Source: an uncultured Eubacteriaceae bacterium (GTDB lineage: Bacteria > Bacillota > Clostridia > Lachnospirales > CAG-274). From it: a DNA stretch of 62,844 bases. Of this stretch, positions 45,606 through 53,669 are shown in pieces. Numbering within the stretch: position 1 is the first letter of the stretch; each line of letters starts with the position of its first letter. The position numbers were made by a program, and so were the translations under genes. The notes beneath the pieces were generated by a model. It searched no databases and was not told where the DNA came from. It worked only from the letters and a program-made list of their open reading frames with translations. Location of the stretch: positions 1 through 62,844 of the forward strand of contig CAMVJD010000014.1 in assembly GCA_947167715.1 (NCBI GenBank). Direction: 5' to 3'.

Positions 45606-46994
45606 TTAGTTAATATGTATGGGCTTTGACTCGGGCGAGACATATATTGTAAAGCCGTCCTTTTCGTTTCCCGCCAATTCGGCGGTGCTTAGGGTGATAA
45701 TTACATCACTTCCGACAAAAAATCTGCCCTCTATATAATTGGGGCGAAGCGGGTTTTGGGCGTCTGCATCCTTATCGGCAATAAATACGCCGCAGCGGCA
45801 GGGCGCGTTTTTACGCCCTTCGGCACAGCTCGGATAAGTGCGCAAAATACAAATACTGCCCTTTTTGATGCTGCCGCCGTCAAGCTTTATAATATGCGAG
45901 CCTTTGGTAAAGCTTGCGGCTTGCGGGGCGTCGCCGCGTTTTACAAATTTTATGCGGGGCAGCTTTATATCAAGATATTTTTTCATAAGTCGCGATATTT
46001 CGCCCGTATAAGCGTTTGTCTGGCACAGCCTGTATTCTGTCTGCGCTTTTTGGGGCTTTTGCGGATAAAGTTCAAATAAAAACGAGAGCATTTCAAGCGA
46101 GGTGATATCGCCGCCGTTTTTCCCGAGCTTAATATTGTTGAAGTCCGTTTCGCTGTTGTCGGCGGTATAAATTTTAAAGTATGATGACCAGCGGTAGCCG
46201 CCCCAATCGCCGTTTTTTATTTTAAAATGCAGGGACAGATCGTTGTCAAAGCCGATGTCGGCATCAAGCATCTCGGCGTTTTGCTCGGCTTCGGCCTTTT
46301 TTTTGCTGTCGTTTGTACGGGTTTTAAGGTATTTTTCCAATGTATAATAGTAGGGGGCATAGCCTCCGCTGCAGCTTTCGGTCTGCGCCGCCTTTGCGGC
46401 AAGGGCGTAAAAATTTTGTCGTGATATAGGCATATTTGCGGTCTCGGGCAGGCTTTGGGCGATGTAGCCGCGCTCAAATGCTCTGTCGTAGGTCTGTGAA
46501 ACTTCGGTATAAAACCATTCGTCGGGGAGGTCTGTGCAGCCGAAGGTCTCGGACGTAAGGCGGGTAATATATTTAAGCGCATTGCCGCAGGTAAGGTTTT
46601 TGTCAAGGTCAATGCTGCCAAGTTCGTTTGCAAATAATACGCAAAATTGGCTATCGGGGGCAGTAAGACCTATCAAAAGCCCTTTGTTACTGTCGGATAT
46701 GCCGTCAAGGGGCGCGGTCTCCTTGTATGAGTACCAGTACCACTTGTTTCTGTCGTTAAGATCGGTATCGTAGCCGCCAAGCGCGGCAATGTATTCAAGT
46801 GCCTCGCGCTCGGTGATATATCCGCCCTTAGATAGCTTGTTTTCGGGTACTATGCTGTATTTTGAAAGCAGCTGCGTGTCGGCGGTGTAAAAAAGACGGC
46901 CCGTCAGGTCAAGATATTGCCTTTTGGCAAATAGGCCGCAAAAAATACAGGTGATAATGCTTAAGGATAAAAAAATTATAAGTGTTCTTTTCAT
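45606..46994 (-). CDS. Membrane-anchored protein with SLH-like segments, unknown function
   Basis: A 462-residue protein with a single N-terminal hydrophobic segment (about 4-22) that may be an anchor or signal peptide. Two stretches (YITEREALEYIAALGGYD and MPISRQNFYALAAKA) look like degenerate S-layer homology helices, but there is no confident domain assignment. A C-terminal region has a CRCG motif and beta strands (FTIYVSPES). The start is ATG 46994 after AAAGGAGGCATATTT; the frame is open for 76 codons upstream, but this falls in the hairpin-repeat leader and is not coding. Transcribed from a consensus promoter 385 nt away. Confidence 0.7.
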   Translation of the reverse strand: MKRTLIIFLSLSIITCIFCGLFAKRQYLDLTGRLFYTADTQLLSKYSIVPENKLSKGGYITEREALEYIAALGGYDTDLNDRNKWYWYSYKETAPLDGISDSNKGLLIGLTAPDSQFCVLFANELGSIDLDKNLTCGNALKYITRLTSETFGCTDLPDEWFYTEVSQTYDRAFERGYIAQSLPETANMPISRQNFYALAAKAAQTESCSGGYAPYYYTLEKYLKTRTNDSKKKAEAEQNAEMLDADIGFDNDLSLHFKIKNGDWGGYRWSSYFKIYTADNSETDFNNIKLGKNGGDITSLEMLSFLFELYPQKPQKAQTEYRLCQTNAYTGEISRLMKKYLDIKLPRIKFVKRGDAPQAASFTKGSHIIKLDGGSIKKGSICILRTYPSCAEGRKNAPCRCGVFIADKDADAQNPLRPNYIEGRFFVGSDVIITLSTAELAGNEKDGFTIYVSPESKPIHIN

Positions 46995-47379
46995 AAATAT
47001 GCCTCCTTTGTATGGTGGGGGTGCGATAAATACAAATTTAACAACATCAATATCCCTTGCTCCCCTTACGGAAAAGTCTAATATATATATATATATATAT
47101 TCTGTCTGGGGCGCAAAGCGGCTATTTAAGCGGGGTTTGCCACACAGAACGTTTCTGTATGGGATATGCCACACAGAACCACACAGAATTATTCTGTATG
47201 GTATATATAGCTTATTTATCATATTTTTTAACCATACAGAAAAATAAAACTATTATAACATAAAATTCCGAGTGGGGGTTTTTATTCCGTGTCGTGTGGA
47301 AATTCTGTCGGGATCACCGCAAACAAAGCTTTGCCCTAAATAATCACTAATTGATAGATTAATTCGTTGCCAACTATTT
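46995..47379 (-). other. Long repeat-bearing 5' leader (hairpin array)
   Basis: Non-coding part of the 649-bp gap 46995-47643. A 10-bp unit CCAYACAGAA occurs at 47140, 47169, 47179 and 47232 on the plus strand and, inverted as TTCTGTATGG, at 47153 and 47192; a variant TTCTGTCTGG is at 47100. Two near-identical hairpins result, 10-3-10 bp each (47140-47162 and 47179-47201), plus a longer-range pair 47192-47201 with 47232-47241. The mismatched pair is a G-U in minus-strand RNA. A run of alternating AT (47080-47100) adjoins. A second possible start, extended -10 TGTTATAAT, has its TATAAT at 47252-47257. Confidence 0.75.
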
Positions 47380-47385
47380 GTATAT

Positions 47386-47414
47386 ATTATACAATATTGC
47401 ATATTAAATGTCAA
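47386..47414 (-). promoter_or_regulatory. Consensus promoter for the long leader
   Basis: On the minus strand TTGACA (47409-47414), exactly 17 bp, TATAAT (47386-47391). It would start a transcript near 47379 that reads through the hairpin array into the gene at 45606-46994. Confidence 0.8.
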
Positions 47415-47546
47415 GAGTATTTGTAAGATAATTATGCGTTGAATTCGCTTTTATGCAGAAATTACACAATAAATGCGTGTTTTAAGCCAAAAAAACAAAA
47501 AATCGGTCTTTTTTTGAAAAAAAGGCTTTTATTATGTCAAAAAACG

Positions 47547-47555
47547 TGATATACT
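47547..47555 (+). promoter_or_regulatory. Possible extended -10 promoter of murA
   Basis: TGATATACT (TG at 47548-47549 and TATACT at 47550-47555) fits an extended -10; the -35 region (TTTTAT near 47527) is poor. About 90 bp before murA. Confidence 0.45.
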
Positions 47556-47643
47556 GTATCTGTATGCAAAAAATTGGAGTGACATTGGGTCACACAGAGA
47601 GACACGGTAAAGTGACTGTAAATTTTGAGAGGTGTGAATACGT

Positions 47644-48915
47644 TTGGAACGTCTTTATATAAGAGGACAGCGCAGACTTAACGGTGAGGTTGCTGTGAGC
47701 GGCGCAAAAAATGCCGTTGTTGCGATAATACCCGCGGCCATAATGACGCCGGGGGTCTCGATAATTGAGAACCTGCCGCGCATAGCCGATGTAAGAAGCT
47801 ATGTTACGACCTTGAACGGTCTGGGCGCAAAATGCGAATTTATAGATGAACAAACACTTAAAATAGATGCTACCGCAATAAACGATTTCCACGCAGACAG
47901 CGAGGATGTGCGCAAAATGCGCGCCTCCTACTACCTTATGGGTGCGCTTCTGGGCCGCTTTAAGCAGGCCGTTGTGGCGCTTCCGGGCGGCTGTAACTTC
48001 GGCTCGCGTCCCATTAATCTGCATTTAAGCGGCTTAAAGGCTTTGGGCGCGGAGATTTTTGAGGATTACGAGCACGGTGTTATCTCGTTAAGGGCGGAAA
48101 AGCTGGTGGGTACAAATATCTTCCTTGACACCGCAAGTGTCGGCGCGACTATAAATATTATGCTTGCCGCTGTTTTTGCCGAGGGTGTGACCACCATTGA
48201 AAATGCGGCAAAGGAGCCGCATATCGTAGATACAGCCAACTTTTTAAATATGATGGGCGCAAGGGTAAAGGGCGCGGGTACCGATGTTATTCGCATCACG
48301 GGCGTTAAGGAGCTGCACAGCGCGCAGTATATGATAATCCCCGACCAGATAGAGGCGGGTACATATATGATAGCTGCGGCAGTCTGCGGCGGTGATGTAA
48401 AGGTATCAAACCTTATCCCCAAGCATATGGACAGCCTTACCGCCAAGCTTAAGGAGGCGGGCTGTAAAATAGAAGAGGGCGACGATTATATCCGTGTTAT
48501 TTCGGACGGAAATTTAAGGGCGATAAATGTAAAGACAATGGCTTATCCCGGCTTCCCGACGGACCTGCAGCCGCAAATGGCTGTGCTTTTGTGCAGGGCG
48601 GCGGGTACAAGCGTTTTGATAGAAAATGTATGGGAAAACCGTTTCCAGTACGTTACCGAGCTTCGCAGGCTTGGCTGCGACATTACAGTTGACGGCAGAA
48701 AGGCCGTTATTATCGGTCAGCCCGTTTTAAACGGTGCGGATGTAAGCGCGACAGACCTTCGTGCAGGTGCGGCTATGGTAATAGCGGGTCTTTGTGCAAG
48801 GGGAGAAACGCGCATAGGCAATGTAAAGTATATCGACCGCGGATATGAGCGTATAGAGCATAAGCTCCGCAGTCTGGGCGCAGATATAGAAAGAGTGGAC
48901 GAACCCAATGCATAA
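47644..48915 (+). CDS. murA: UDP-N-acetylglucosamine 1-carboxyvinyltransferase
   Basis: First committed step of peptidoglycan synthesis: enolpyruvate from PEP onto UDP-GlcNAc. 423 residues with VSGAKNAVVAII, the active-site Cys117 in PGGCNFGSRP (fosfomycin target; the usual GGCAIG varies to GGCNFG), and the C-terminal FPTDLQPQM and DLRAGAAMVIAG blocks. The start is TTG 47644 after GAGAGGTGTGAATACG, which matches the family start. The end overlaps the walJ start by 8 bases. Confidence 0.95.
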   Translation: MERLYIRGQRRLNGEVAVSGAKNAVVAIIPAAIMTPGVSIIENLPRIADVRSYVTTLNGLGAKCEFIDEQTLKIDATAINDFHADSEDVRKMRASYYLMGALLGRFKQAVVALPGGCNFGSRPINLHLSGLKALGAEIFEDYEHGVISLRAEKLVGTNIFLDTASVGATINIMLAAVFAEGVTTIENAAKEPHIVDTANFLNMMGARVKGAGTDVIRITGVKELHSAQYMIIPDQIEAGTYMIAAAVCGGDVKVSNLIPKHMDSLTAKLKEAGCKIEEGDDYIRVISDGNLRAINVKTMAYPGFPTDLQPQMAVLLCRAAGTSVLIENVWENRFQYVTELRRLGCDITVDGRKAVIIGQPVLNGADVSATDLRAGAAMVIAGLCARGETRIGNVKYIDRGYERIEHKLRSLGADIERVDEPNA

Positions 48916-49711
48916 AATAGAGTTTGCCACCATAGCAAGCGGCAGTAAGGGCAACTGCATATATATAGGTACGGAAAATACCAAAATTTTGATAGATGCG
49001 GGCATCAGCGGCAAAAAGGCCGAACAGGGTCTTGCCGAGCTGGGCTTGTCGGGTATGGATATAGACGCCGTTTTTGTTACGCACGAGCATAATGACCATG
49101 TTGACGGCATAGGTGTGCTTTCAAGGCGCTACGATATCCCTATCTATGCTACCGAGGGCACCTGGGAAAATATGCCCGAAAAGGTGGGCAGCATACGCGA
49201 GAGCAATAAAAAGGCGGTTTATGCGGGCGAGCCCCTGGCCTTTAACGAGCTTGCGCTTTCTCCCTTTCGTATACCGCACGATGCGGCAGAGCCCGTGGGC
49301 TACCGCATAAGCGCGTACAATAAAAATATAACCATTGCTACGGATATAGGACATATAACGGATAAAGTGCGTGAAAATTGCTGCGACTGCGACCTGCTTT
49401 TGCTTGAAAGCAATCACGATGTTGAAATGGTGAAAAACGGCCCCTATCCCTATATGCTCAAACGCCGCGTTTTAAGCGATAACGGACATCTGTCCAACGA
49501 AAACTGCGGCAAAATGATAACCGATATCTGTACAAGCCGCCTTAAATATGTTGTTTTGGGACATTTAAGCGGCGAAAACAATACCCCTATGCTTGCATTT
49601 AATACCTCAAAGGCGATCATGCAGGATAAGGGCATAGAAATAGGCGAGGACGGCGATGTAAAAATGTATGTTGCCGCACCGTTTGGTGTAAAAAGAAGAA
49701 TAGAGATATAA
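48908..49711 (+). CDS. MBL-fold hydrolase, WalJ/YycJ family
   Basis: Metallo-beta-lactamase fold protein, 267 residues, with H59-x-H61-x-D63-H64 and ASGSKGNCIYI, as in WalJ (YycJ), a nuclease-like protein linked in Bacillus and streptococci to cell-wall homeostasis and chromosome replication. Overlaps murA by 8 bases and so is coupled to it. No WalK/WalR two-component genes are near, unlike the classical wal operon. Confidence 0.88.
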   Translation: MHKIEFATIASGSKGNCIYIGTENTKILIDAGISGKKAEQGLAELGLSGMDIDAVFVTHEHNDHVDGIGVLSRRYDIPIYATEGTWENMPEKVGSIRESNKKAVYAGEPLAFNELALSPFRIPHDAAEPVGYRISAYNKNITIATDIGHITDKVRENCCDCDLLLLESNHDVEMVKNGPYPYMLKRRVLSDNGHLSNENCGKMITDICTSRLKYVVLGHLSGENNTPMLAFNTSKAIMQDKGIEIGEDGDVKMYVAAPFGVKRRIEI

Positions 49712-49741
49712 AAAGCAGAGGTTTGTAAGGCCTCTGCTTTT
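49711..49741 (+). terminator. Convergent terminator after walJ
   Basis: AAAAGCAGAGG (49711-49721) pairs with CCTCTGCTTTT (49731-49741); T-run follows on the plus strand and A-rich sequence precedes, so it may serve both strands. Abuts the walJ stop codon. Confidence 0.9.
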
Positions 49742-49745
49742 TGCA

Positions 49746-50339
49746 TTAATATGGCGGGGTGATTTTTACCGTGCCTTTTCCCTTTTCGTAAAAATAAACG
49801 CTGTCGCTTGGGTTTATTATATCGCACCTTATTTGGGTGTCGTTGATTTGGTCGTAATTTGTTGTAAAGGTGCAGTCAAATGCCGCTTCAAGTTCTATAA
49901 TAAGATCCGTATCAATATCGGCGTGTGTCAATTTTTCCAAAAAAGACTTTTGTGTTTCGCTCTGTTTATATGTGTCATCACAGTAAAATATCGGCGGTTC
50001 AAAGCCATGCTGCTCAAATTCAAATACACGCTTGCCGTTATCGAAAATATAAACCGCATTGTCATATTCCGTAAATAAGGTGTATATAGCGGTGCTTTGG
50101 GTGTTGGCGCTTAATTTTTGTGACAACTCGGCGGACATATAGGTGTCGGTAAGCAGCAGCAAAGAGTGATCGCAGTTCTTGTACTCAACAATATACGCCG
50201 TTACCTTGTTCAGCATTTGCATAATAATGCTTGGTAAACCCGAAATATCCGTAATGTTTGGCGGCTGTATGGTGTTCAGGCAGCTTTCAATGGCTTTTAT
50301 ATCATGGCACTTTATATTTATGCAATGGAATTTTTGCAT
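49746..50339 (-). CDS. Hypothetical protein, 197 residues
   Basis: Soluble protein with no recognised family, rich in Cys, Asn, Tyr and Asp. No signal peptide. Start taken as ATG 50339, after GGGGGAGTACCTACA; the frame remains open upstream for 26 codons but those lie in the repeat element copy 2. The end (FYEKGKGTVKITPPY) is 4 bp from the walJ terminator. Monocistronic as far as can be seen. Confidence 0.65.
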   Translation of the reverse strand: MQKFHCINIKCHDIKAIESCLNTIQPPNITDISGLPSIIMQMLNKVTAYIVEYKNCDHSLLLLTDTYMSAELSQKLSANTQSTAIYTLFTEYDNAVYIFDNGKRVFEFEQHGFEPPIFYCDDTYKQSETQKSFLEKLTHADIDTDLIIELEAAFDCTFTTNYDQINDTQIRCDIINPSDSVYFYEKGKGTVKITPPY

Positions 50340-50363
50340 TGTAGGTACTCCCCCTTTGTTAAG

Positions 50364-50468
50364 TAAATTTCTGTTTGGCGGGGTGTTATTGTGAAACGAG
50401 GCTGCGGAACGACACATAGGTCGTTCCCTACAAAACGGCGATATGTTAGTCCGTCCGCTCGAGATCCT
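50364..50468. repeat. MITE-like inverted-repeat element, copy 2 (truncated)
   Basis: The 314-bp gap 50340-50653 holds this element and the thiI promoter. It matches copy 1 (25490-25650) over GGGGTGTTATTGTGAAACGA and through the first hairpin GGAACGAC-ACATAG-GTCGTTCC (50406-50427), which is identical. After GATATGTTAG it skips 29 bases of copy 1 (25580-25608) and rejoins at TCCGTCCGCTC, losing half of the second hairpin. Like copy 1 it lies just upstream of a minus-strand gene. Confidence 0.8.
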
Positions 50469-50571
50469 TAATAGAACGCGCTTTAAATCGTTTTACCCGC
50501 CCCGATGCTTTTCTGCGGTGATTATACCACACAAATACGCCGTCGTGCAACAGATTTTTATAAAAAACTTT

Positions 50572-50600
50572 TTGCGTTTTACGCGGGTTTGTGGTAGAAT
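50572..50600 (+). promoter_or_regulatory. Promoter of the thiI operon
   Basis: TTGCGT (50572-50577), 17 bp, TAGAAT (50595-50600), about 54 bp before thiI. Confidence 0.55.
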
Positions 50601-50653
50601 AATTTTAGTGTGTATTTTGCACAGGCTCGGATTTTTTTTGAAAGGAGAATAAA

Positions 50654-51832
50654 ATGAGAAACGTACTTTTGGTAAAATACGGCGAGATAGCCATGCGCGG
50701 CAAAAACCGCTATTTAGTGGAAAACCGCCTTATCCGCACAATAATAGAGAGGCTTTCGCCTTATGCGGGCTACCGCGTTTACAAGGAGCAGGGGCGTCTG
50801 CTTGTCGTGAACGAGGATTGCGAGTTTGATTATGATTTGGTTATACCGCTTGTTACGGTGCTGCCGGGGGTCACGGCGGTTTGTCCCTGTGTCGAGACCG
50901 AGGATCAATCCATAGAAAATTTAAGAAAAATTGCTTTGGAGCATTGCCGCGAGCATTTCGGCGAGGGTCCCGTTACCTTTAAATGCGAAACAAAGCGCAG
51001 CGACAAGAAATATCCGCTCACCAGCCGTGAGGTATCTGCGGATGTAGGCGGGTTTATCCTGCACAATATCGAAAACACCTCGGTAGATGTGCATGACCCC
51101 GATTTTACGGTAATGATAGAGCTGCGAAACAACGCCTATATCTATACCAAGCTTATAGAGGGCTGCGGCGGTCTGCCCATGGGCACCTCGGGCAAGGCTA
51201 CGCTTTTGATGTCGGGCGGTATTGACAGCCCCGTTGCAGGCTATCTGACAGCGCGCCGCGGTGTGGAGATAGAGGCGGTATATTTTGATTCTCCGCCCTA
51301 TACCTCGGAAAGGGCAAAGCAAAAAGTCATAGACCTGGCGCAGCGACTTGCCGTGTTCACCGGCGAGATAAGGCTTAATATCGTGCCTTTTACCGAAACC
51401 CAATTACATATATATGAAAGCGTACCGCCCGAAAAAATGACTATATTTTTAAAAAGAGCCATGCTTAAGGCGGCGGACAAAATTGCGGCGGAAAACGGCT
51501 CACAATGCCTTGTTACGGGCGACAGCATAGGTCAGGTGGCAAGTCAGACCCTACAGGCTATAAACGCCATTGACGGTGCGGCGGAAAACTTTGTTGTGCT
51601 TCGTCCCCTCTGCGCTATGGACAAGCAGGAAATTGTGGATATTGCACGCAAGATAGGCACCTTTGACATTTCTGTGCGCCCCTACGAGGACTGCTGTACG
51701 ATATTTGTTGCAAAGCACCCCGAAACAAAGCCCAAAAAGAGCATAATTGAAAAAATGGAGCTTAAAATAGAAAGACTTGACGAGCTTGTGGAGGCTGCCG
51801 TTAAAAACAGGCAGATACTTGATCTAAAATGA
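50654..51832 (+). CDS. thiI: tRNA 4-thiouridine synthetase
   Basis: Transfers sulfur to U8 of tRNAs and takes part in thiamin thiazole sulfur supply. 392 residues: N-terminal ferredoxin-like and THUMP domain (about 1-165), then the PP-loop ATP pyrophosphatase with MSGGIDSPVAGY (about 186-197), and a conserved DCC motif near the end (EDCCTIFV). It lacks the C-terminal rhodanese domain found in Escherichia coli, as is usual in Firmicutes. Starts after AAAGGAGAATAAA. Overlaps the next gene by 4 bases (ATGA). No nifS-like gene is adjacent. Confidence 0.95.
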   Translation: MRNVLLVKYGEIAMRGKNRYLVENRLIRTIIERLSPYAGYRVYKEQGRLLVVNEDCEFDYDLVIPLVTVLPGVTAVCPCVETEDQSIENLRKIALEHCREHFGEGPVTFKCETKRSDKKYPLTSREVSADVGGFILHNIENTSVDVHDPDFTVMIELRNNAYIYTKLIEGCGGLPMGTSGKATLLMSGGIDSPVAGYLTARRGVEIEAVYFDSPPYTSERAKQKVIDLAQRLAVFTGEIRLNIVPFTETQLHIYESVPPEKMTIFLKRAMLKAADKIAAENGSQCLVTGDSIGQVASQTLQAINAIDGAAENFVVLRPLCAMDKQEIVDIARKIGTFDISVRPYEDCCTIFVAKHPETKPKKSIIEKMELKIERLDELVEAAVKNRQILDLK

Positions 51833-52191
51833 AGAAATTTGATATTATCGTGATAGCCGCTTTTCTTGCGGCGGCAGGCGTGACCTACGGTATTTTGAAT
51901 ATAAATAAGTCGGGCGGCAAAACGGCGGATATCTACGTTAAGGGCAGGTATTATACTACTCTGCCGCTTAACAAAAACACCGTTTATACACCCGATGCCG
52001 TGCCGAGCGTTAAAATCGAGGTGCGGGACGGCAAAATAGGCTTTATTGAAAGCGACTGCCCCGATAAGGTGTGCATACATACGGGCTTTTTAAGCACGGC
52101 GGGACAGACGGCGGTCTGTCTGCCAAATGCCGTTTCGGTGGTGGTACGCAGCGAAAACGAAAGCGAAGGAGTTGATACCGTTGCAGGATAA
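51829..52191 (+). CDS. NusG domain II protein
   Basis: A 120-residue protein with one N-terminal helix (about 5-22) and a NusG-II-like beta domain, marked by DIYVKGRYYTTLPL and CPDKVCIHTGFLSTAGQTAV (Cys-x4-Cys plus Cys). The helix anchors it with the domain outside. In related bacteria such genes usually precede a Gx transporter or redox genes; here it follows thiI by overlap. Role unknown. Confidence 0.85.
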   Translation: MKKFDIIVIAAFLAAAGVTYGILNINKSGGKTADIYVKGRYYTTLPLNKNTVYTPDAVPSVKIEVRDGKIGFIESDCPDKVCIHTGFLSTAGQTAVCLPNAVSVVVRSENESEGVDTVAG

Positions 52192-52624
52192 ATTAAAAAA
52201 ATCGTTTATGGAAGCATCAGACGAAAGAATGTTGAAAAACCGAAGAAAAAATTCTAATAAAAAGTCATCCGACAAAGTGCTTGTGATAGCAGGACTGTTT
52301 TTTATTTGTCTGGGGCTGATAGGGCATTATTACAGCTATAAAATGAAAGTCGATTATGACAGTGTGCCTGCCGTAATAACAAAGGTAGGCAAGTCCAGAG
52401 GCAAAGACACCAGGGCTTATGTAGCCTACACCTATAACGATGTGCCATACGAATCGGCACTTGATTATTACAATGCCTTTACAATGAAAAAGGGCAGGGA
52501 AATAACCGTTTACATAGACCCCGAATACCCCGATATACCCGAGGTGCCCGTGAACGGATTGTCTACCTTTATAGCACTTATGGGGCTTGTGGCCTTTGGC
52601 GTGGGTATGGATACAAAGGAGTAA
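52181..52624 (+). CDS. DUF3592-type membrane protein
   Basis: Start taken as TTG 52181, preceded by GAAGGAG at the right distance and overlapping the NusG-II gene by 11 bases; gives 147 residues. A lysine-rich N-terminus, two hydrophobic helices (about 30-50 and 120-140) and a small central beta domain (AVITKVGKSRGKDT, VAYTYNDVPY, GREITVYIDPEYP) match the plan of DUF3592. An ATG at 52208 lacks a ribosome site. Paralogue of the gene at 25677-26084. Confidence 0.72.
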   Translation: MQDKLKKSFMEASDERMLKNRRKNSNKKSSDKVLVIAGLFFICLGLIGHYYSYKMKVDYDSVPAVITKVGKSRGKDTRAYVAYTYNDVPYESALDYYNAFTMKKGREITVYIDPEYPDIPEVPVNGLSTFIALMGLVAFGVGMDTKE

Positions 52625-52627
52625 ACA

Positions 52628-53503
52628 ATGGAGATAATAACATCTCACCTTTGGGTGTGGCTGGTGCTGCTGTACGGTTTTCTGCGCGGCACCCGCGATA
52701 TGATAAAAAAGAAGGCTATGGAGAAAAGCTCGGTTTTTGAGGTACTGTTTTTCTATACGCTTTTATCGTTTTTAATGGTGGTCTATGAGGCACCGTCTGC
52801 GTTTTGTGTACCATCAAAATATATAGGCCTTATCACAATAAAATCCTTAATGGTGTTTATTGCATGGTTTTGCAGCTTTATGGCGATAAAAAGGCTGCCC
52901 GTCAGCTTTTACGGCGTGCTGGAGCTGTCAAGCGTGGTATTTTCCACGGGTATGGGCGTATTTTTCCTTGGCGAAAAAATGACACTTTTCCGCATGATCG
53001 GCACAAGTATCGTTATGCTGGGACTTTTTATGGTAAATTTAAAAAAGCAGACCGCCAACCCCAATAACCAGATAACCGCAAAATATGTGACATTGGCGCT
53101 TTTATCCTGTCTGTTCAATGCGATTTCGGGCGTTATGGACAAGGTTTTAATGTCAAAGGGCGAGATAACAAGCGGTCAGCTGCAATTTTGGTTTATGTTT
53201 TTAATGACCTGTATGCACCTTTTGTTTATATTGATATCAAAAAACAAGGTGCGCCTTGACCAAATATGGAAAAACAAGTGGATAATATTAATGGCATTGC
53301 TTTTTGTTATAGGTGACCGCGCGCTGTTTTACGCAAACGGCATAGAGGACAGCGAGGTAACGATAATGACGCTTTTAAAGCGCTGCTCGTGCTTTGTGAC
53401 TATAGTGGGCGGTGCGCTTTGGTTCAAGGAAAAAAATATTATGTACCGCCTTGCCTGCGGACTGATAATTATGGCGGGTATAGCGATAGGCTTGCAGGGC
53501 TGA
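52628..53503 (+). CDS. DMT-superfamily (EamA-like) transporter
   Basis: A 291-residue membrane protein of about ten helices with two EamA halves (VVFSTGMGVFFLGEKMTLFR; a second copy near VGGALWFKEKNIMYR). Probably exports a small metabolite; substrate unknown. Starts 3 bp after the DUF3592 gene. Confidence 0.87.
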   Translation: MEIITSHLWVWLVLLYGFLRGTRDMIKKKAMEKSSVFEVLFFYTLLSFLMVVYEAPSAFCVPSKYIGLITIKSLMVFIAWFCSFMAIKRLPVSFYGVLELSSVVFSTGMGVFFLGEKMTLFRMIGTSIVMLGLFMVNLKKQTANPNNQITAKYVTLALLSCLFNAISGVMDKVLMSKGEITSGQLQFWFMFLMTCMHLLFILISKNKVRLDQIWKNKWIILMALLFVIGDRALFYANGIEDSEVTIMTLLKRCSCFVTIVGGALWFKEKNIMYRLACGLIIMAGIAIGLQG

Positions 53504-53594
53504 ACTAAAAAGATCGCTTGCCGCCAATAACGACACCTGCCGTCAATAACAACGCATATATATTTTCAAGAAAATTCAAAAAATATATTAAATC

Positions 53595-53623
53595 TTGAAA
53601 TTAATTTAAATTTATTATATAAT
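53595..53623 (+). promoter_or_regulatory. Promoter of rfbB
   Basis: TTGAAA (53595-53600), 17 bp, TATAAT (53618-53623), 46 bp before the ATG. The 166-bp gap before it holds nothing else evident. Confidence 0.8.
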
Positions 53624-53669
53624 AAAAATAGTGTATAAATATTAATGTTTTTGCGAAGGGAGAAAAAAT

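Noticed and set aside
47080..47100. Alternating AT tract as a replication origin or DNA-unwinding element
   Set aside because: No DnaA boxes or replication genes are nearby; a simple repeat in a leader is enough explanation.
47105..47145. Possible cyclic di-GMP riboswitch (GGCAAACC on the minus strand)
   Set aside because: The other conserved parts of the GEMM core (GCAAAGCC and the tetraloop-receptor segments) are missing in the right order.
47140..47201. Repeats resembling a tiny CRISPR array
   Set aside because: Units are 10 bp, partly inverted and without regular spacers; no cas genes are present.
46995..47222. Open frame extending the SLH-like protein upstream by 76 codons
   Set aside because: It is the hairpin-repeat and AT-repeat leader; AAAGGAGG precedes ATG 46994 and a membrane segment starts there.
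50340..50417. Open frame extending the hypothetical protein by 26 codons
   Set aside because: It covers the repeat element copy 2; GGGGGAG precedes ATG 50339.
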